From: Owenia fusiformis
Taxonomy: Eukaryota > Annelida > Polychaeta > Sabellida > Oweniidae
DNA length: 64,000 nt
Reading direction: 5' to 3'
Assembly: GCA_903813345.2 (NCBI GenBank)
Contig: CAIIXF020000002.1
Coordinates: 6,813,772 to 6,877,771, forward strand
Shown here: positions 45,201 to 53,159 of the stretch, in pieces
Position numbering within the stretch: the stretch's first letter is position 1
Layout of the letters: each line of letters starts with the position of its first letter
Notes under the pieces: generated by a model
What the model saw: only the letters and a program-made list of their open reading frames with translations
The model's database searches: none
What the model was told of the DNA's origin: nothing
Made by a program: the position numbers and the translations under genes

Positions 45201-47403
45201 TGTCTACATCCCTGATAGGCTAGTCATCTTCATAGACCAACTATTCTAAATGCCCCAAGTACTATACATGTAATCAACAGGATAGACTCTATATATCAGT
45301 AAGCAAGAATAGGGACATTTGCAATAAAAGGCTAGTACTCAAATCGAGATGACATTTTGTGAGAGGGTAGTGGTGTCCACTCGGTGTTTCCCAAAAAGGA
45401 AAGACCGTACAGGCCCTTTTTTGTTGAATTAGGAGCAAAAATATACTCTGAATGTTAATGACATGAGGTGTTAAAAAGGACTCCTCAAGAATATAAAAAC
45501 ATGTGAAAAAATTCATTTTCTTATAGGAAAGTGCTTCATCACACAGGTCCAATGCTACCCTGGAGTTTTTGGAGATTCGAAATGATACCATTTCTAGCCC
45601 AGACAAATGGCTTACTGACAGTCCAGATGCCAATGATGTTGATTACCATACCCGGGGGCATCTAGAACATTTGGTATTTGAAGATACCCAGCCTATCAGG
45701 GATGTAGAGGAACTAAAAGAAAGAATAACTAGCAGTTGAATGGTACTTCCGCATACATCCATCAATTATGCCATCAACCAATGGCTTCCGCGTCTTAAGC
45801 GAATAATCTGATCAGAAGATGGGTCCGGGGGGTGGATCTAATGAGCCATATTTGGACAGATTGTTTTTTAAGCATACACATGTTTATTGAGCATGCATGG
45901 TTCAAAAACTGAATGAAAACAATATATAATATCCAATTATGAAAGACTCATGACAATGTTGCAATTTTTAACTGAACAGTAAAATTTGGTAGAAATAGGC
46001 TTTTGTTCGCAAAATCGATAAAAATTGAAAAGGTGTTTTTTGACCCCTATGTCACATAATTGGTTATATTTCTGTATGGGGTTGTTGAAAATGGTGCTAG
46101 TATATATCATTTTGTTGCAAATTAAATTATCTTTAAAATGATATATCATTGTTGGTGTACATTTTAAAAAATAAATATTTATCAGTAGTAAATCAGTTTT
46201 TTTTGGCCCACCCTGTATATTCATGGTTTATACATTTAATATCAAAGTATTTTTTGTATATAGATGACATTGTTTCTATCGTGTGGTTTATTTCTTTATA
46301 CTGACATACGACTGGTCATGGTTTATAATTTATTAGAATAACTATTTTTACTGACTTGCAGGTCTGGTGTATTCTACTTGTATAATGTATCGTATGTTTG
46401 GTACACGCTGATTGCGTTGATTGTCACTTTTGCTGTTGGTCTTCCTGTAAGCCTAGTTGCTTCTTCTATAACAGGTAAGAGAAGGGCTTATTTTTATAAA
46501 TGCTTCGTGCACAAGCGCCCTTTCAAACATCCATAAATGCTTCGTGCACAAGCGCCCTTTCAAACATCTATAAATGCTTCGTGCACAAGCGCCCTTTCAA
46601 ACATATATAAATGCTTCGTGTACAAGCGCCTTATCAAGCAATAAGACAGATAACGCACGCCGATTTGGTTTGTGAATGACAAACGTATCTTTTACAGCTG
46701 GGAAATATAAGAGAGAGGACGTGGACAAGAGACTTTATTGGCCAGTATATGAAACAATTCGCCATTGTCTTCCTGAATGCTGTCGAAGAAAGAAATCAGT
46801 GGTAATACTTTCACTATTTATGCTCCTGCGACTTTCATGTAATTTCTAGATGCAGTTTTACATGTAGACTTCAAATATGATATCCCTTTAACTAAATTTT
46901 GAATATTTAATGAAATAAATCAAGATTATCTTTACTCGCACTTAGTATATTAGCATATATGCATGTGCGCCTTTCTCCCATGAGAATAATCAGAGAAACT
47001 CGTGTGCTGGTACTGAGTCGCATGTACGCGAGTCGAGTGGAATAAACGCTCTTTGAATATCAGCTTATTTCAATTTTATATACTAGACAAAGTACTTTCC
47101 GGTGAAAATGTTATATGGTTTCCGTTCCGAACTATTGTGATTGATTTATCTCATTGAACATCATCACAATACGTTTTGGTCAAATGACTCGAGATAGATT
47201 TCAGTATATGTATAAATAAATGCTCACATGGTGATCTCTTTGGAAGCTAAATTATACAGTTATTTTTTTAGGGAAAAGTCGAATCAGTTTCTACAACTGT
47301 TATAATTGGAAATGGAAGTCATCGAAATGATGGAAGTTGTCCAGAGGCACAATGTACAGATGGAACAAACAATACAGGGATGACGGATTTCACTCAACTG
47401 TGA
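9269..47403 (+). CDS. SLC5-family sodium-coupled solute transporter (13 exons found)
   Basis: Exons by splice sites and phase: 9269-9616, 13412-13477, 13795-13846, 33023-33177, 33477-33617, 35759-35888, 36216-36304, 38813-38940, 43379-43536, 44364-44629, 46362-46474, 46698-46801, 47272-47403. The protein is a multi-pass plasma-membrane symporter resembling the monocarboxylate/vitamin branch (SLC5A8/A12/A6). Marks are SVYE-YLELRFN across exons 1-2, GGIKGVLWADTLQ in exon 4, QRYLT in exon 5, MSSGQNALAAV in exon 8 and a GGPIFGMF stretch in exon 9. About 626 residues are accounted for. The family stretch normally lying between exon 3 (ends phase 1) and exon 4 (starts phase 0), about 25 residues, was not found. 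Exon 10 encodes an extracellular loop with five N-glycosylation sequons. The C terminus TQL fits a class I PDZ ligand. Exons 2-3 are duplicated at 26074-26508. Substrate cannot be read from sequence. Whether the locus is intact depends on the missing exon. Confidence 0.85.
9846..12512 (+). CDS. LINE ORF2: endonuclease (partial) plus reverse transcriptase
   Basis: The frame is 888 codons with no internal stop, so this copy is fairly young. Residues about 50-165 are the C-terminal half of an apurinic-type endonuclease (MGDFNIDL, then ISDHFPIY with the catalytic SDH). The reverse transcriptase follows: SSPGPDGILP, NYRPISVLS, LDFSKAFDTINHD, CGVPQGSVLGPLLF and the catalytic FADD at residue about 618. 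After the RT come the thumb and C-terminal region of this LINE group. The first methionine is simply the first in the truncated frame and not a native start. The protein would nick target DNA and prime cDNA there, but lacking the N-terminal endonuclease residues it should not be functional by itself. Confidence 0.88.
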   Translation: MFPLSSTCQYYSLFINAESKLKGVHTNSKILNSIDIFIRFQRISTNEKIYIIITVIYKPPGVDVSPFNSDLGDYMNKIADEGKLSYIMGDFNIDLLKVESHEPTHDFLNQFYSFNHVPLIYRPTRITDKTATLIDNIFTNVPNIDGCGIIMEDISDHFPIYSISHYDTTKSKKTLSSYRNFNDSNKQLFLEKLSNVDWTPCYKSQDVNIAFNIFINLLMEQYDSSFPLKSKFIKVNHDPNRPWLTSGILTSAKTKNKLYTKYLKNPCCKTGKAYKSFNHKLKHIIKYSKRTHYQIKFAEVSGNIKKSWSIINELLGKNKKAALPSKFTINGKETTDHEIISNGFNNFFTNIGKNLAKEIPKSKKCFNEYLARAQKVQSSIYLKKTSKTELELEMCLLKSSSPGPDGILPSLIKSARQFLIDPLLYIFNLSFKSGIFPDALKLAKVTPVFKKGVTTNPSNYRPISVLSVFSKLLEKLMHAKLTGFLERFEIIFTYQFGFQKFNSTYMAILYFIEQIRKSTDLGKTSIGITLDFSKAFDTINHDILIQKLEYYGIRGIAKSWFESYLKDRKQYVTINNYESKQSSLNCGVPQGSVLGPLLFILYINDLPFVAPNLKFIMFADDTNLLDSDYDLNELMTRTNANLNSIDDWIKANKLSLNIGKTNAILFGPQKSQTNLNLKIRNENINFREKIDFLGIIIDKNLKFKEHIKSVETKISRVIGSLYHIKHLLQIDSFKTIYYSLIHSQLNYCNIIWGNTFKSFYDRLHKLQKQFLRLALNKDRLSHSAPLFKDLRILNIFDVNRYCTGQFMYKIFNKHPSLPKNLVQDLFDININIHHHYTRQLHYFHIPKCSKLSLRYLGPNLWNALPHDIKKCSTLNIFKSSYKKLLIYR
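9846..12798 (+). mobile_element. LINE (Jockey/CR1/L2-type), 5'-truncated, in intron 1
   Basis: The insertion holds one long reverse-transcriptase frame (9846-12512), a 286-bp 3' region and a tail of repeated TTGAA units (about 12769-12798) instead of poly(A). That kind of microsatellite tail is typical of CR1/L2-like non-LTR elements. The 5' end is missing because the endonuclease domain lacks its beginning. It lies in the sense orientation in intron 1 of the SLC5 gene. Its 3' portion is copied at 25209 onward, so it predates the 1.6-kb duplication. Confidence 0.85.
12547..14172 (+). repeat. 1,626-bp direct duplication, left copy
   Basis: This segment spans the LINE 3' end, the GTCCGTCC repeat, SLC5 exons 2 and 3 and adjoining intron. 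It recurs at 25209-26834 at a constant offset of 12,662. All open frames in the two copies translate identically. The two copies directly abut the two ends of the 11-kb array at 14173-25208. They therefore look like a very long target-site duplication, or two overlapping assembly paths. Confidence 0.9.
12830..13330. repeat. GTCCGTCC-type interspersed repeat
   Basis: After ATCGAACGAAGTTAGTTGGGAT come GTCCGTCCGTCCCCC, CGATAACTCAAATAACCGG and TTATGTCTTATGGGTATGGAA, then AAGATGGCCGC. A relative at 53160-53815 shares the AACGAACGAAGTTCG start, the GTCCGTCCGTC tract and AAGATGGCCGCC, and its two ends are inverted. It is a MITE or SINE-like repeat in intron 1. An identical copy is at 25492-25992 because of the larger duplication. 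Confidence 0.6.
14411..14528 (-). ncRNA. candidate type I hammerhead ribozyme (unit 1)
   Basis: Read on the minus strand: stem I at 14523-14528 and 14411-14416, core CTGATGA at 14516-14522, GAAA at 14480-14483, and cleavage between 14417 and 14416. Stem II reads TCATGG/CCATGA here, a full Watson-Crick helix, whereas the plus-strand units have CTATGA. The change converts G-C to G-U and preserves pairing. Confidence 0.6.
16015..16023 (-). promoter_or_regulatory. TATA box in unit 1
   Basis: TATATAAAG on the minus strand is followed by a GC-richer stretch (GAGGAGCGCCG). It lies upstream, in sense orientation, of the AC-rich region and hammerhead. It could drive an RNA running through the ribozyme. 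Inferred from the motif only. Confidence 0.4.
17225..18845 (-). repeat. repeat unit 2 (minus, 5'-truncated)
   Basis: It is almost identical to the first 1.62 kb of unit 1 (offset 3,052). It stops at 18845, where unit 1 would continue with TATATTC. In sense orientation this is a 5' truncation: the TATA region is lost while the hammerhead (17463-17580) and 3' end remain. Confidence 0.8.
17463..17580 (-). ncRNA. candidate type I hammerhead ribozyme (unit 2)
   Basis: Identical in layout to the unit 1 ribozyme at an offset of 3,052. It is retained in the truncated unit. Confidence 0.6.
18844..19085 (+). repeat. right array, initial 3' piece starting at the ribozyme site
   Basis: This is the plus-strand segment from GGCCTTTCTCTAC to CACTCCCAAAAA. 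In complete units GGCCTTT lies one base downstream of the predicted hammerhead scissile bond (GTC/CGGCC). The right array thus begins almost exactly where a self-cleaved RNA would begin. GG is shared with the end of the left array, so the junction is ambiguous by two bases. Confidence 0.75.
20292..20300 (+). promoter_or_regulatory. TATA box in unit 3
   Basis: TATATAAAG with the same surroundings as in unit 1. It is about 1.5 kb upstream of the unit 3 hammerhead. Confidence 0.4.
21798..21915 (+). ncRNA. candidate type I hammerhead ribozyme (unit 3)
   Basis: Stem I AGGCTG (21798-21803) pairs with CGGCCT (21910-21915), including one G-U. The core CTGATGA is at 21804-21810. Stem II is closed by GAAC/GTTC and continues TCATGG/CTATGA. 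The second core strand GAAA is at 21843-21846. Stem III CATC (21847-21850) pairs with GATG (21904-21907). T-C follows, with predicted cleavage after 21909. Stem III is unusually long and contains the hairpin CCCTTAC/GTAAGGG and another, GATCC/GGATC. One extra A between the core and stem II is atypical and could weaken activity. Confidence 0.6.
23353..23361 (+). promoter_or_regulatory. TATA box in unit 4
   Basis: Same TATATAAAG motif and context, about 1.5 kb upstream of the unit 4 hammerhead. Confidence 0.4.
24855..24972 (+). ncRNA. candidate type I hammerhead ribozyme (unit 4)
   Basis: Same fold as in unit 3, with AGGCTG at 24855-24860, core CTGATGA at 24861-24867 and predicted cleavage after 24966. 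No difference from the unit 3 ribozyme was noticed. Confidence 0.6.
25209..26834 (+). repeat. 1,626-bp direct duplication, right copy
   Basis: Copy of 12547-14172 with no difference noticed. It starts TTATACTGG immediately after the CACTCCCAAAA end of the array and ends at TTTATGGAT, after which unique intron sequence continues. It contains second copies of SLC5 exons 2 and 3. Confidence 0.9.
26074..26508 (+). pseudogene. duplicated SLC5 exons 2 and 3
   Basis: Exon copies at 26074-26139 and 26457-26508 keep their AG and GT splice signals and coding sequence. Using both exon pairs in one mRNA would add 118 nt and break the frame, because exon 3 ends in phase 1 and exon 2 starts in phase 0. 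Only one pair can therefore be used. Which pair is native is undetermined; the right pair is nearer to exon 4. Confidence 0.75.
26835..29082. other. intron sequence without recognisable genes
   Basis: No exon, transposase or RNA gene was recognised. A C-run lies near 27215-27226, and GC-richer text spans 27240-27560. The SLC5 exon expected between exons 3 and 4 was searched for here by eye and not found. Confidence 0.5.
29083..29425. repeat. MITE copy split by the Crypton-like element
   Basis: It matches the repeat at 1926-2250 (TTCTAGGGGTTTTAGT, then the hairpin TGAAATATTGGA / TCCAATATTTCA) and stops after CACTTTATT. The missing end, GCCCTTTGAAATGACG, appears at 32444 on the far side of the insertion. 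Confidence 0.75.
29426..31792 (+). mobile_element. Crypton-like tyrosine-recombinase element, copy 1
   Basis: The left end starts with ATGCACCTCATTAAAATACT. The element contains a two-exon tyrosine-recombinase gene and ends in a hairpin of about 160 bp (31638-31800). A second, internally deleted copy follows in direct tandem from 31793. Limits come from comparison with the uninterrupted MITE at 1926-2250. The short shared core at each junction (ATT) is consistent with site-specific recombination rather than DDE transposition. Confidence 0.65.
29833..31358 (+). pseudogene. Crypton/ZMYM-type tyrosine recombinase, one nonsense codon
   Basis: Exons 29833-30211 and 30328-31358 join in phase (G then GT). 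The N-terminal half resembles the SAM-like DNA-binding region of Crypton-derived proteins (ZMYM2/QRICH1/KCTD1-type, DUF3504). The catalytic half has CRRGREN with the first arginine, NHCIRAT with H-x-x-R, SGHKS with the second histidine, and IENYS with the nucleophile tyrosine. An in-frame TAA at 30393-30395, just upstream of the catalytic half, interrupts it, so this copy should not make full-length enzyme unless the exon boundary differs. The C terminus is a Ser/Pro-rich tail. AATAAA lies near 31514. All catalytic residues are otherwise present, so the break looks recent. Confidence 0.75.
31638..31800. repeat. long perfect-type hairpin at the Crypton-like 3' end
   Basis: GCATAATAAAACAAATACTG pairs with CAGTATTTGTTTATTATTAT (small gap). 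The pairing continues through GGATGATCAGGAG and GGATATGG to the centre near AATATTGGGCTCGG / CGCCCAATATT. A copy lies at 32287-32441. Confidence 0.8.
31793..32441 (+). mobile_element. Crypton-like element, copy 2 (internally deleted)
   Basis: About 60 bp of the left end (ATGCACCTCATTAAAA through TTGCTTGTAATTT) is followed directly by CATTATGACAAGTGACAG, which in copy 1 lies 1.7 kb further on. The rest repeats 31202-31792, including the recombinase C-terminal coding end, the AATAAA and the hairpin. It is a deletion derivative in direct tandem. Confidence 0.75.
33618..35758. other. SLC5 intron 5
   Basis: No transposase and no clear repeat was recognised. The 96-codon frame at 34081-34371 has no family resemblance and no supporting splice or codon signal. 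It is treated as chance. Confidence 0.4.
36305..38812. other. SLC5 intron 7
   Basis: Non-coding sequence. It contains a purine run (GGGGAGGAGGGGGGAGG near 36384). No element with clear ends was found. Confidence 0.4.
39283..43062. mobile_element. 3.8-kb foldback element, TTA target duplication
   Basis: The ends TACTGGATGAGCGTGGTG and CCACGCTCATCCAGTA are inverted repeats. TTA flanks both sides (39280-39282, 43063-43065). Each arm of more than 1 kb is itself made of diverged units of roughly 170-190 bp containing GCTATGGAAAC, GTACACATT, TATAATTCCTAGAATAT and ATCTTGATATTTACAGGTAA. The loop holds repeat E (41074-41693). A 3-bp TTA duplication suggests PIF/Harbinger mobilisation, but no transposase is present. 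It lies in SLC5 intron 8. Confidence 0.8.
41074..41693. repeat. palindrome-rich repeat E, copy 2 (inverted)
   Basis: Reverse-complement relative of 3111-3729. It has the same GGTGAGTATG and GGAATATGCCATA phrases and the same unique centre (GATTGGTTGCGAGAATCGAC here, its complement near 3440-3470). One end, TGTTACGC, is kept; the other is truncated against the foldback arm at 41694. Confidence 0.7.
43537..44363. other. SLC5 intron 9
   Basis: Plain AT-rich intron. The segment CCCCCTAAATCGAATCAATC just before exon 10, facing TTTTAGGGGG, makes a small inverted pair around the 3' splice site. Nothing else was recognised. Confidence 0.4.
44681..46215. mobile_element. mariner-type MITE with about 450-580-bp inverted arms
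   Basis: The ends CAGGGTGGGCCAAAAAA and TTTTTTGGCCCACCCTG are flanked by TA on both sides (44679-44680, 46216-46217). The arms are long and diverged; an inner pair (TACATCCCTGATAGGCTAG near 45208 versus CTATCAGGGATGTA near 45693) extends the fold. The frames at 44654-44905, 45289-45633 and 45937-46224 are not credible genes. It lies in SLC5 intron 10. Confidence 0.8.
46495..46640. repeat. 37-bp tandem repeat, four copies
   Basis: TGCTTCGTGCACAAGCGCC recurs at 46501, 46538, 46575 and 46612 (the last copy slightly changed), a constant 37-bp period. It lies just after the exon 11 splice donor in intron 11. Confidence 0.9.
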
Positions 47404-48324
47404 AAAGGAAAAGGGACAATATAATGTGCCACGATGCATTGTATTTCTGTTTAATAAAAACGCAACGCTCATTTTACAAAACTGCCTCCAAGTTGGAACC
47501 AGTTTAAAATTAGGTCGCTTCATTCAACACAAGCTATTTAGGTATCACTATAAATTCAGAATCATAAGAAACCCGATCAATCTTTTCTGCATTATGCATT
47601 TTATACTCGACATGTTATTTGCATGGAAATGAGGAAAAATGAAATCTTTTAAAGATATTTCAAGAATTTTTGCAAGAAGTCATTTTATGCCAAAACTATG
47701 AAGATTCTGAGCATAAAAATTGATGAATTGGATCACGTTCATAAATTTTCAGAATAGATTATGCATGGTTTCCTAAAACCGCTCCGCACATTTTTCAAAA
47801 CTTGATTCAAGTTGGACCCAGTTTACATGTAAGCTAGCTCCATTTATAAACGCTATTTAGGGACAATCTAGCAACTGGGAATAACGGGATATTGTCTACT
47901 GCTTATTTAATGTGCATGAAAATGAAAAAAACTGGAAAATACGTAAAATCTTAACATATTTTAATATTTTTTGCAAGAAGTCATTTTAAGCCAAAACTAT
48001 TGTGTAAATTGAGTGATAAGCATGACTAGCGATGAATTGGATCACGTTCATCAATTCAGAACAGATCATGCAGTGTATTTCTGTTTATAAAAACGCACCA
48101 CTCATTTTTCAAAACTGGCTCCAAGTTGGTGTCAGTTTACAAATCAGCTCGCTCCATTAAGCTATTATGCATTGTATTTCTGTTAAAAAAACGCACCGTT
48201 TATTTTCAAAACTGGCTCCAAAAATCAGCTAGCTCCATTTAACACACACTATTTAGGGACAATCTAGCAACTGATAATCACGGGATACTGTCCCCATATC
48301 ATTTTGAAACATGTATTTTCCATA
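47404..48324. repeat. tandem block of roughly 300-bp diverged repeats
   Basis: Successive blocks (about 47430, 47750, 48060, 48165) repeat TGTATTTCTGTTTA.TAAAAACGC, CTCATTTTTCAAAACTGGC, AAGTCATTTTATGCCAAAAC and GAATTGGATCACGTTCATCA. The block is split by the mariner at 48325-51298 and resumes at 51301-51520. The SLC5 3' UTR must run into it: the first AATAAA, near 47451, is inside this repeat. Confidence 0.65.
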
Positions 48325-48449
48325 CGAGGCCCGATCAGAAAGTTTATTACCAAATACTCTCATTTTTTTTATTTCTTGACATTTGAACCTGAATTTTTTA
48401 CAGAATATGTATACACCATATACCTTTAGTTTACACACATAATTTTGAG

Positions 48450-50435
48450 GAATAAATGTTTATTGTTTTTTTCAATTTCTCATTTATTCCATATATAACA
48501 TAAAACACAATATTATTGCCTACGTTTTTCAACATTGTTGGCAATATACAAAACATATGAAAATGGAAACAATGAAAATACAATAGATAAGGTACATAAT
48601 ATTAATGTCAGGCAATGTTAGAGGCTTTCGGGGGGGGGGGGGTTAATCTAAAATATCAAGAGCCTGGCAGATGTAATGGCTAACTATATGAATAATTTGT
48701 TCATTATCAGTTACTGTGAGATTTCTGTCTCCAAACATAAAAATTGATTTTTTTCATAAGAGTTTAAATTTTGGAAACGATTGAAAAATAAGGTCCTAAG
48801 GTTTTTAGTCCTGCTAGGAGAGTGCATCCTTGTTGCAGCAGAGGGCAGTTTAATAAAAAAGTGATGCGTTGTTTGTTGTATGTCACCACATACGCAGAAA
48901 GGGTCATTTACTGTCACAAAGTTATGGGAATATAAATGTGCTTTTAGAATCAGTCCAGCTCTAAATCTATTGAACAGAATTTCGGTTTTCCTTGGCATTG
49001 TCATATTCATTTTAGTAGTGGATACTCTGGAGTCAGGGCTCATATTTCCTCTTACTAACCTTTTAAATCTAGATATAGGTTGGCCTTTCCTGTCCTCATA
49101 TGGTATGTCATCCCACAGGGTCAGAGCCCTGATAATGGTTGACTTTTTGAACGAATTACTGATTGGAAAGGGTATTCTATAATGCCTTGGTTGTCTTAGG
49201 GGCCGATTTGGAATATTCTCGTATGAACTAACTAAATCACAAATGAAAGGAGGGAAACGATGGTATCTAGCCTTGAAAGCAAAAATTTTAAGATGTTCTT
49301 CTCTCCTGGAAGCTAACATTTTCCAGTTGAGTAATGATAAAACTTTGTATGTGTTTGAACCGTGTATTGCCCCTGACACATGGCACGCTGCTTGATAATG
49401 AAGTCTATCCAATATTAATAGTTTTGAAGTTGATGCCTTATCATATATTGTATCACAGTAGTCGAAATGTGGTAGTATAAATGAATTATATATATTCTCT
49501 AGGTATTTACTGTTTAGTATTTTAGTTAACGTTTTCAGTGGTCTCATGAGAGAGATTACTCTCTCTATGAGTTGGTCAACATGTGAATTAAAGTTTAGAT
49601 TTTGATCAAGCACTAAGCCGAGGTGCTTGTGTTTGGTACAACTAGGTATCACATCTCCTCCTAGTTTTAAAGGGACTGGCTCTTGTAATAGTCTTCTATT
49701 TCCTGATACAAAGGTTAAGTCAGCACTTTTTTGTGCCCTAAAAGTCATCTTCCAAGTCATGGCCCAATTTGCCAAAATGTCAAGATCTCTTTGAAGTGGT
49801 TGGTGAATGTTTAAAATCTGATCAAAACTGTCATGTGCACTATAAATAGATGTATCATCAGCAAAAATAAATGTTTTGGTATCAATCATCTGGTAAGTCA
49901 TTAATGTTAATAAGAAATAGGAGGGGCCCGAGGACTGATCCTAGTGGTACACCTGCATTGATTTTATAGTTATTTATATTGTGATCATTTTTATTATTAT
50001 TGTTATTTATTCCATTATTAAGATTTCCATAATTTTCAGAGGACCAATCAGATAAGCTGTTGTTGACTTTGGCTCGAACCCTCCTGTCTTTTAAATATGG
50101 TGTCATTAGCTGTACAAAATTAAAATTACAACCATAGCCTTAAGTTTCTGTTTAAGTAATCTATGCGGGACTAAATCAAAAGCGGCTGTTAAATCTAAGA
50201 AAGCCGAGCGGACATATTTATTGTTATCTATATTTTCATGGATATTGTGAACAATGTTAATTAACTGGTTAACGGTGCTGTGCTTCGGGAGAAACCACTC
50301 TGGAATTTGTATAAAAGGTTGTGTTGAAGCAGATGAGCCAAAATATGTTTGTGAATGATGGTTTCAAGAACTTTCGAAAGGTTACTTAAGAGTGTCACTG
50401 GTCTATAGTTGCTGACAAGTTCCCTGTTTACTGTT
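48450..50435 (-). mobile_element. 5'-truncated LINE, minus strand
   Basis: The RT begins near 50435 with NYRPVTLLS and continues with AFLDLTAAFDLVPH, GVPLGSVLGPLLF (50106-49882 frame), FADDTSIY and the C-terminal region. Frames shift between 50435 and 49882. An AATAAA on the minus strand near 48488 suggests a 3' end near 48450. It differs from the LINE at 9846 in sequence and C-terminal domain. The limits are approximate. Confidence 0.75.
48711..49901 (-). pseudogene. LINE reverse transcriptase C-terminal part
   Basis: A 396-codon frame holds FADDTSIYS (catalytic aspartates), LGLVLDQNLNF, the thumb region and a C-terminal cysteine-histidine segment, CVCGDIQQTTHHF, as in Jockey/CR1-like ORF2 proteins. 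The upstream RT palm is in other frames (49882-50106 and beyond) and has stops, so the whole ORF is broken. Confidence 0.8.
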
Positions 50436-50744
50436 GACTAAGAGGTTGCCATAGCAACCAAACTCAAAGAAGGTTGGATTTTGTAGCTGAGCTTAACTTA
50501 CTTTATCTCTTTTAGCAATCACATTCACACTTGTATCATCACTTTTTGTATAGTTTTGAATGTCCAATGTGTTCAACTGTATTGTTGCTTTAGTAACACT
50601 GCTTATGTGATATCATAATATTTTAGTCAGAGTATAGTATGCCCACTTACTTTGATTGGCAGTCATTTTATTCATGGTTGATTGATTAATTAATTTGAAG
50701 TGTGAAGAATGCCTCACGGATGAAAAAGCCCCATATGCTTTCAC

Positions 50745-50930
50745 AGGGATTTATCTTCCTTGATAATAATGCACCTGCCCATAGGGCAAACATCACAAAT
50801 TACACAATAGACAACTTTCTTCCAGGGACATAAAGACTCCCCAAATCTCCTTATTCACCGGATTTGGCACCATGTGATTACTACTTTTCACGTGGTGGAA
50901 AAGCCCCCCCGCGGATTAAAATTTATAGAA
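50745..50930 (+). pseudogene. mariner transposase relic
   Basis: One frame reads FLDNNAPAHRAN, then an in-frame TAA, then SPYSPDLAPCDYYF. These are the surroundings of the second and third catalytic acidic residues in mariner transposases, about 35 residues apart. It is inactive. Confidence 0.75.
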
Positions 50931-51520
50931 CATCTGATTCCAATGAAAAATCGCATTCATGTATCCAGATATCGTATCACTAGATGCAGGAAATGTATCG
51001 CATTCGGGGGAGATTATTTTGAAGGCATGTGAGGCATGTAAAGACTCTCCATTATGACCCATACGAGTATCAAGGAATGGCGTGAAATCGCCCTTATTAC
51101 GGACAATGACAGCTGCTCCACTCTAGCTACTTTCAAATCCATAAACATCTTTATCTTTTGTAAATTTCATTCAATTGATAAATAATTTATGTCACCTTAG
51201 AAGCAATGTTGCATGTATAATCTGTAAAAATTTCAAGTTAAAATCTCAAGAAAAAAAAAACGAGAGCACTTGGTAAGAAACTTTTGAATCGGGCCTAGTA
51301 TTATTCTCGTATAATTTGCATTGAAATTAGAAAAAACTGAAAAATACTTCAATTTCCAAGATATTTCAAGATTTTTTGAAGAAGTCATTGTTTGTCAAAA
51401 CTATAAGTGTTAATTGTATTCTAAGCATAAAAATTGATAAATTGGATCACGTTCATCAATTCAGAACAGATTATGTATTGTATTTCTGTTTTATAAAAAC
51501 GCTTCACACTTCCGGATTTC

Positions 51521-53159
51521 CGGCAGCCACACTTATGGAGGAGAGTATAAAATGTACTTTCCAAAAAGGAAATTAACGCCTAAGAAGGGGGGAATAACCC
51601 CATGGTTCAAATAAGACGTCTATAATGTAAATATGTATTGAGAAGACGTCGCTGATTGGTCAAATCGACAGACAAATGCCGTCATTCAATGGCGGTAAGT
51701 TCATAATTTTCAAAACAGCTTCCAATGATAATATGCTGGTTTCTGACGTATTAATCAATAGTTTAGCTCGTTAATCCTCAGTACGATAAAGAAAGATGTA
51801 AGGACTATGCTAACATAAATTAAAACATCAAAACGACATGTTATATTCGAAAACTAGCTGGTGATAATTAGTGACATACGGAGGTGGTAAGCAAGAGAGA
51901 TAATCTGTGAACTCTAAAGCTCTGGGGTTGTTTCCCTTACCTCTAAGAGTGTGAACCACTTTTCCTATTGCCAGTATTTATATTGATTATTTACTTAATT
52001 ATTTATTGCATATTTTGATAAACAATTTTTTATATTGGTGTCAGATATTTGAAGTAGATCGTTTTTTCTAATATGCACCTGTGCCAAATATCCGGCATAC
52101 TCAGATTTAATATACTCACCCCTAAGCATTTTTAAAAAAGCTTATGGTTTATATCTTCATGAAGAATTTACATTTCGATAATGGTCTAAAATGGCGTAGA
52201 GGTTGAAAATGAAAAAAGTTCATCAAAATAAATTGGTAAAACATCATTTTATCCCAAATTCGTAAAATGACAAAATAAAAATCAAATCCGTGAACTATCG
52301 ATCTCAGTGTATTCAGATACATTGTGTGTCCCTTATATGGCATTAATTATATATAACATTGACAGGAGCGTTTGATAGCTTCAATAAATGTGTGCCTTTG
52401 ATTCTAATAATATACTCATGTTTGTTTATTTTCACGTCCATGTTGCTACATGCTAACATAGGCTTTCAACTAGAATAATTGAAAGCCATGATGCTAAGCA
52501 TGAAAGACACTTACAATGACTCAAATAGTTTTAAAATGATTATCAAACCACAAATGCAAAAATGAAAGAACCAAAAACTGTAAAGAAACCTAACAAGAAA
52601 CGTAAACTCTAAGTGTAAACTTGTCATTAGATACCCCTACATATCCCAATGATTAAACGTGAAAAGAAATGATGTCTAACACCCACCCCTTCCACCTTCT
52701 ATTGGGAAGCAATATCACAATCCAGGACCAGGACAACAAGGGACATTTCATTCATACTGAAGTCATTACAATACAATGTTGAGAAAAAATTGAAAAAAAT
52801 AAATAAGCCAATACTCATAATATTAAAAAGAATAGTAGAGTACTAAAATATACAGCATTCAGTCTCAAATGATTTGGGGTAGACGAAATCCAGTCTTGAA
52901 GTCCATAGGTCCGTTTGCAAAGCCGTCATCGTAATCCATTAAATACCATAATTCACAATATATCATTAAATATTTAATATACATGGTGGCACAAAATTCA
53001 ACCCTCCGATCCTAGAGAAAACTTCTAAATTAACGTTGAGTCTTATTTCTCGGTGCCTATTATGTGTTACGATGTGTTAAACAGCAATTTATGTTTTAGA
53101 AGGAGGTACGGATTCTGGACACCTGCTTAGGAGGATGGGTTTACACACGTAGATAAATT
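51521..53159. other. intergenic sequence, nothing recognised
   Basis: AT-rich sequence between the repeat block and the next MITE. No exon, RNA gene or bounded element was seen. Confidence 0.4.

Larger units (their letters stand above)
48325..51298 (+). mobile_element. degenerate mariner-family transposon, split by a LINE
   Basis: The ends CGAGGCCCGATCAGAAAG and, at the right in reverse complement, CTAGGCCCGATTCAAAAG are flanked by TA (48323-48324 and 51299-51300). A transposase relic is at 50745-50930. A minus-strand LINE occupies roughly 48450-50435. The target was the repeat block at 47404-48324 and 51301-51520. Confidence 0.75.
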
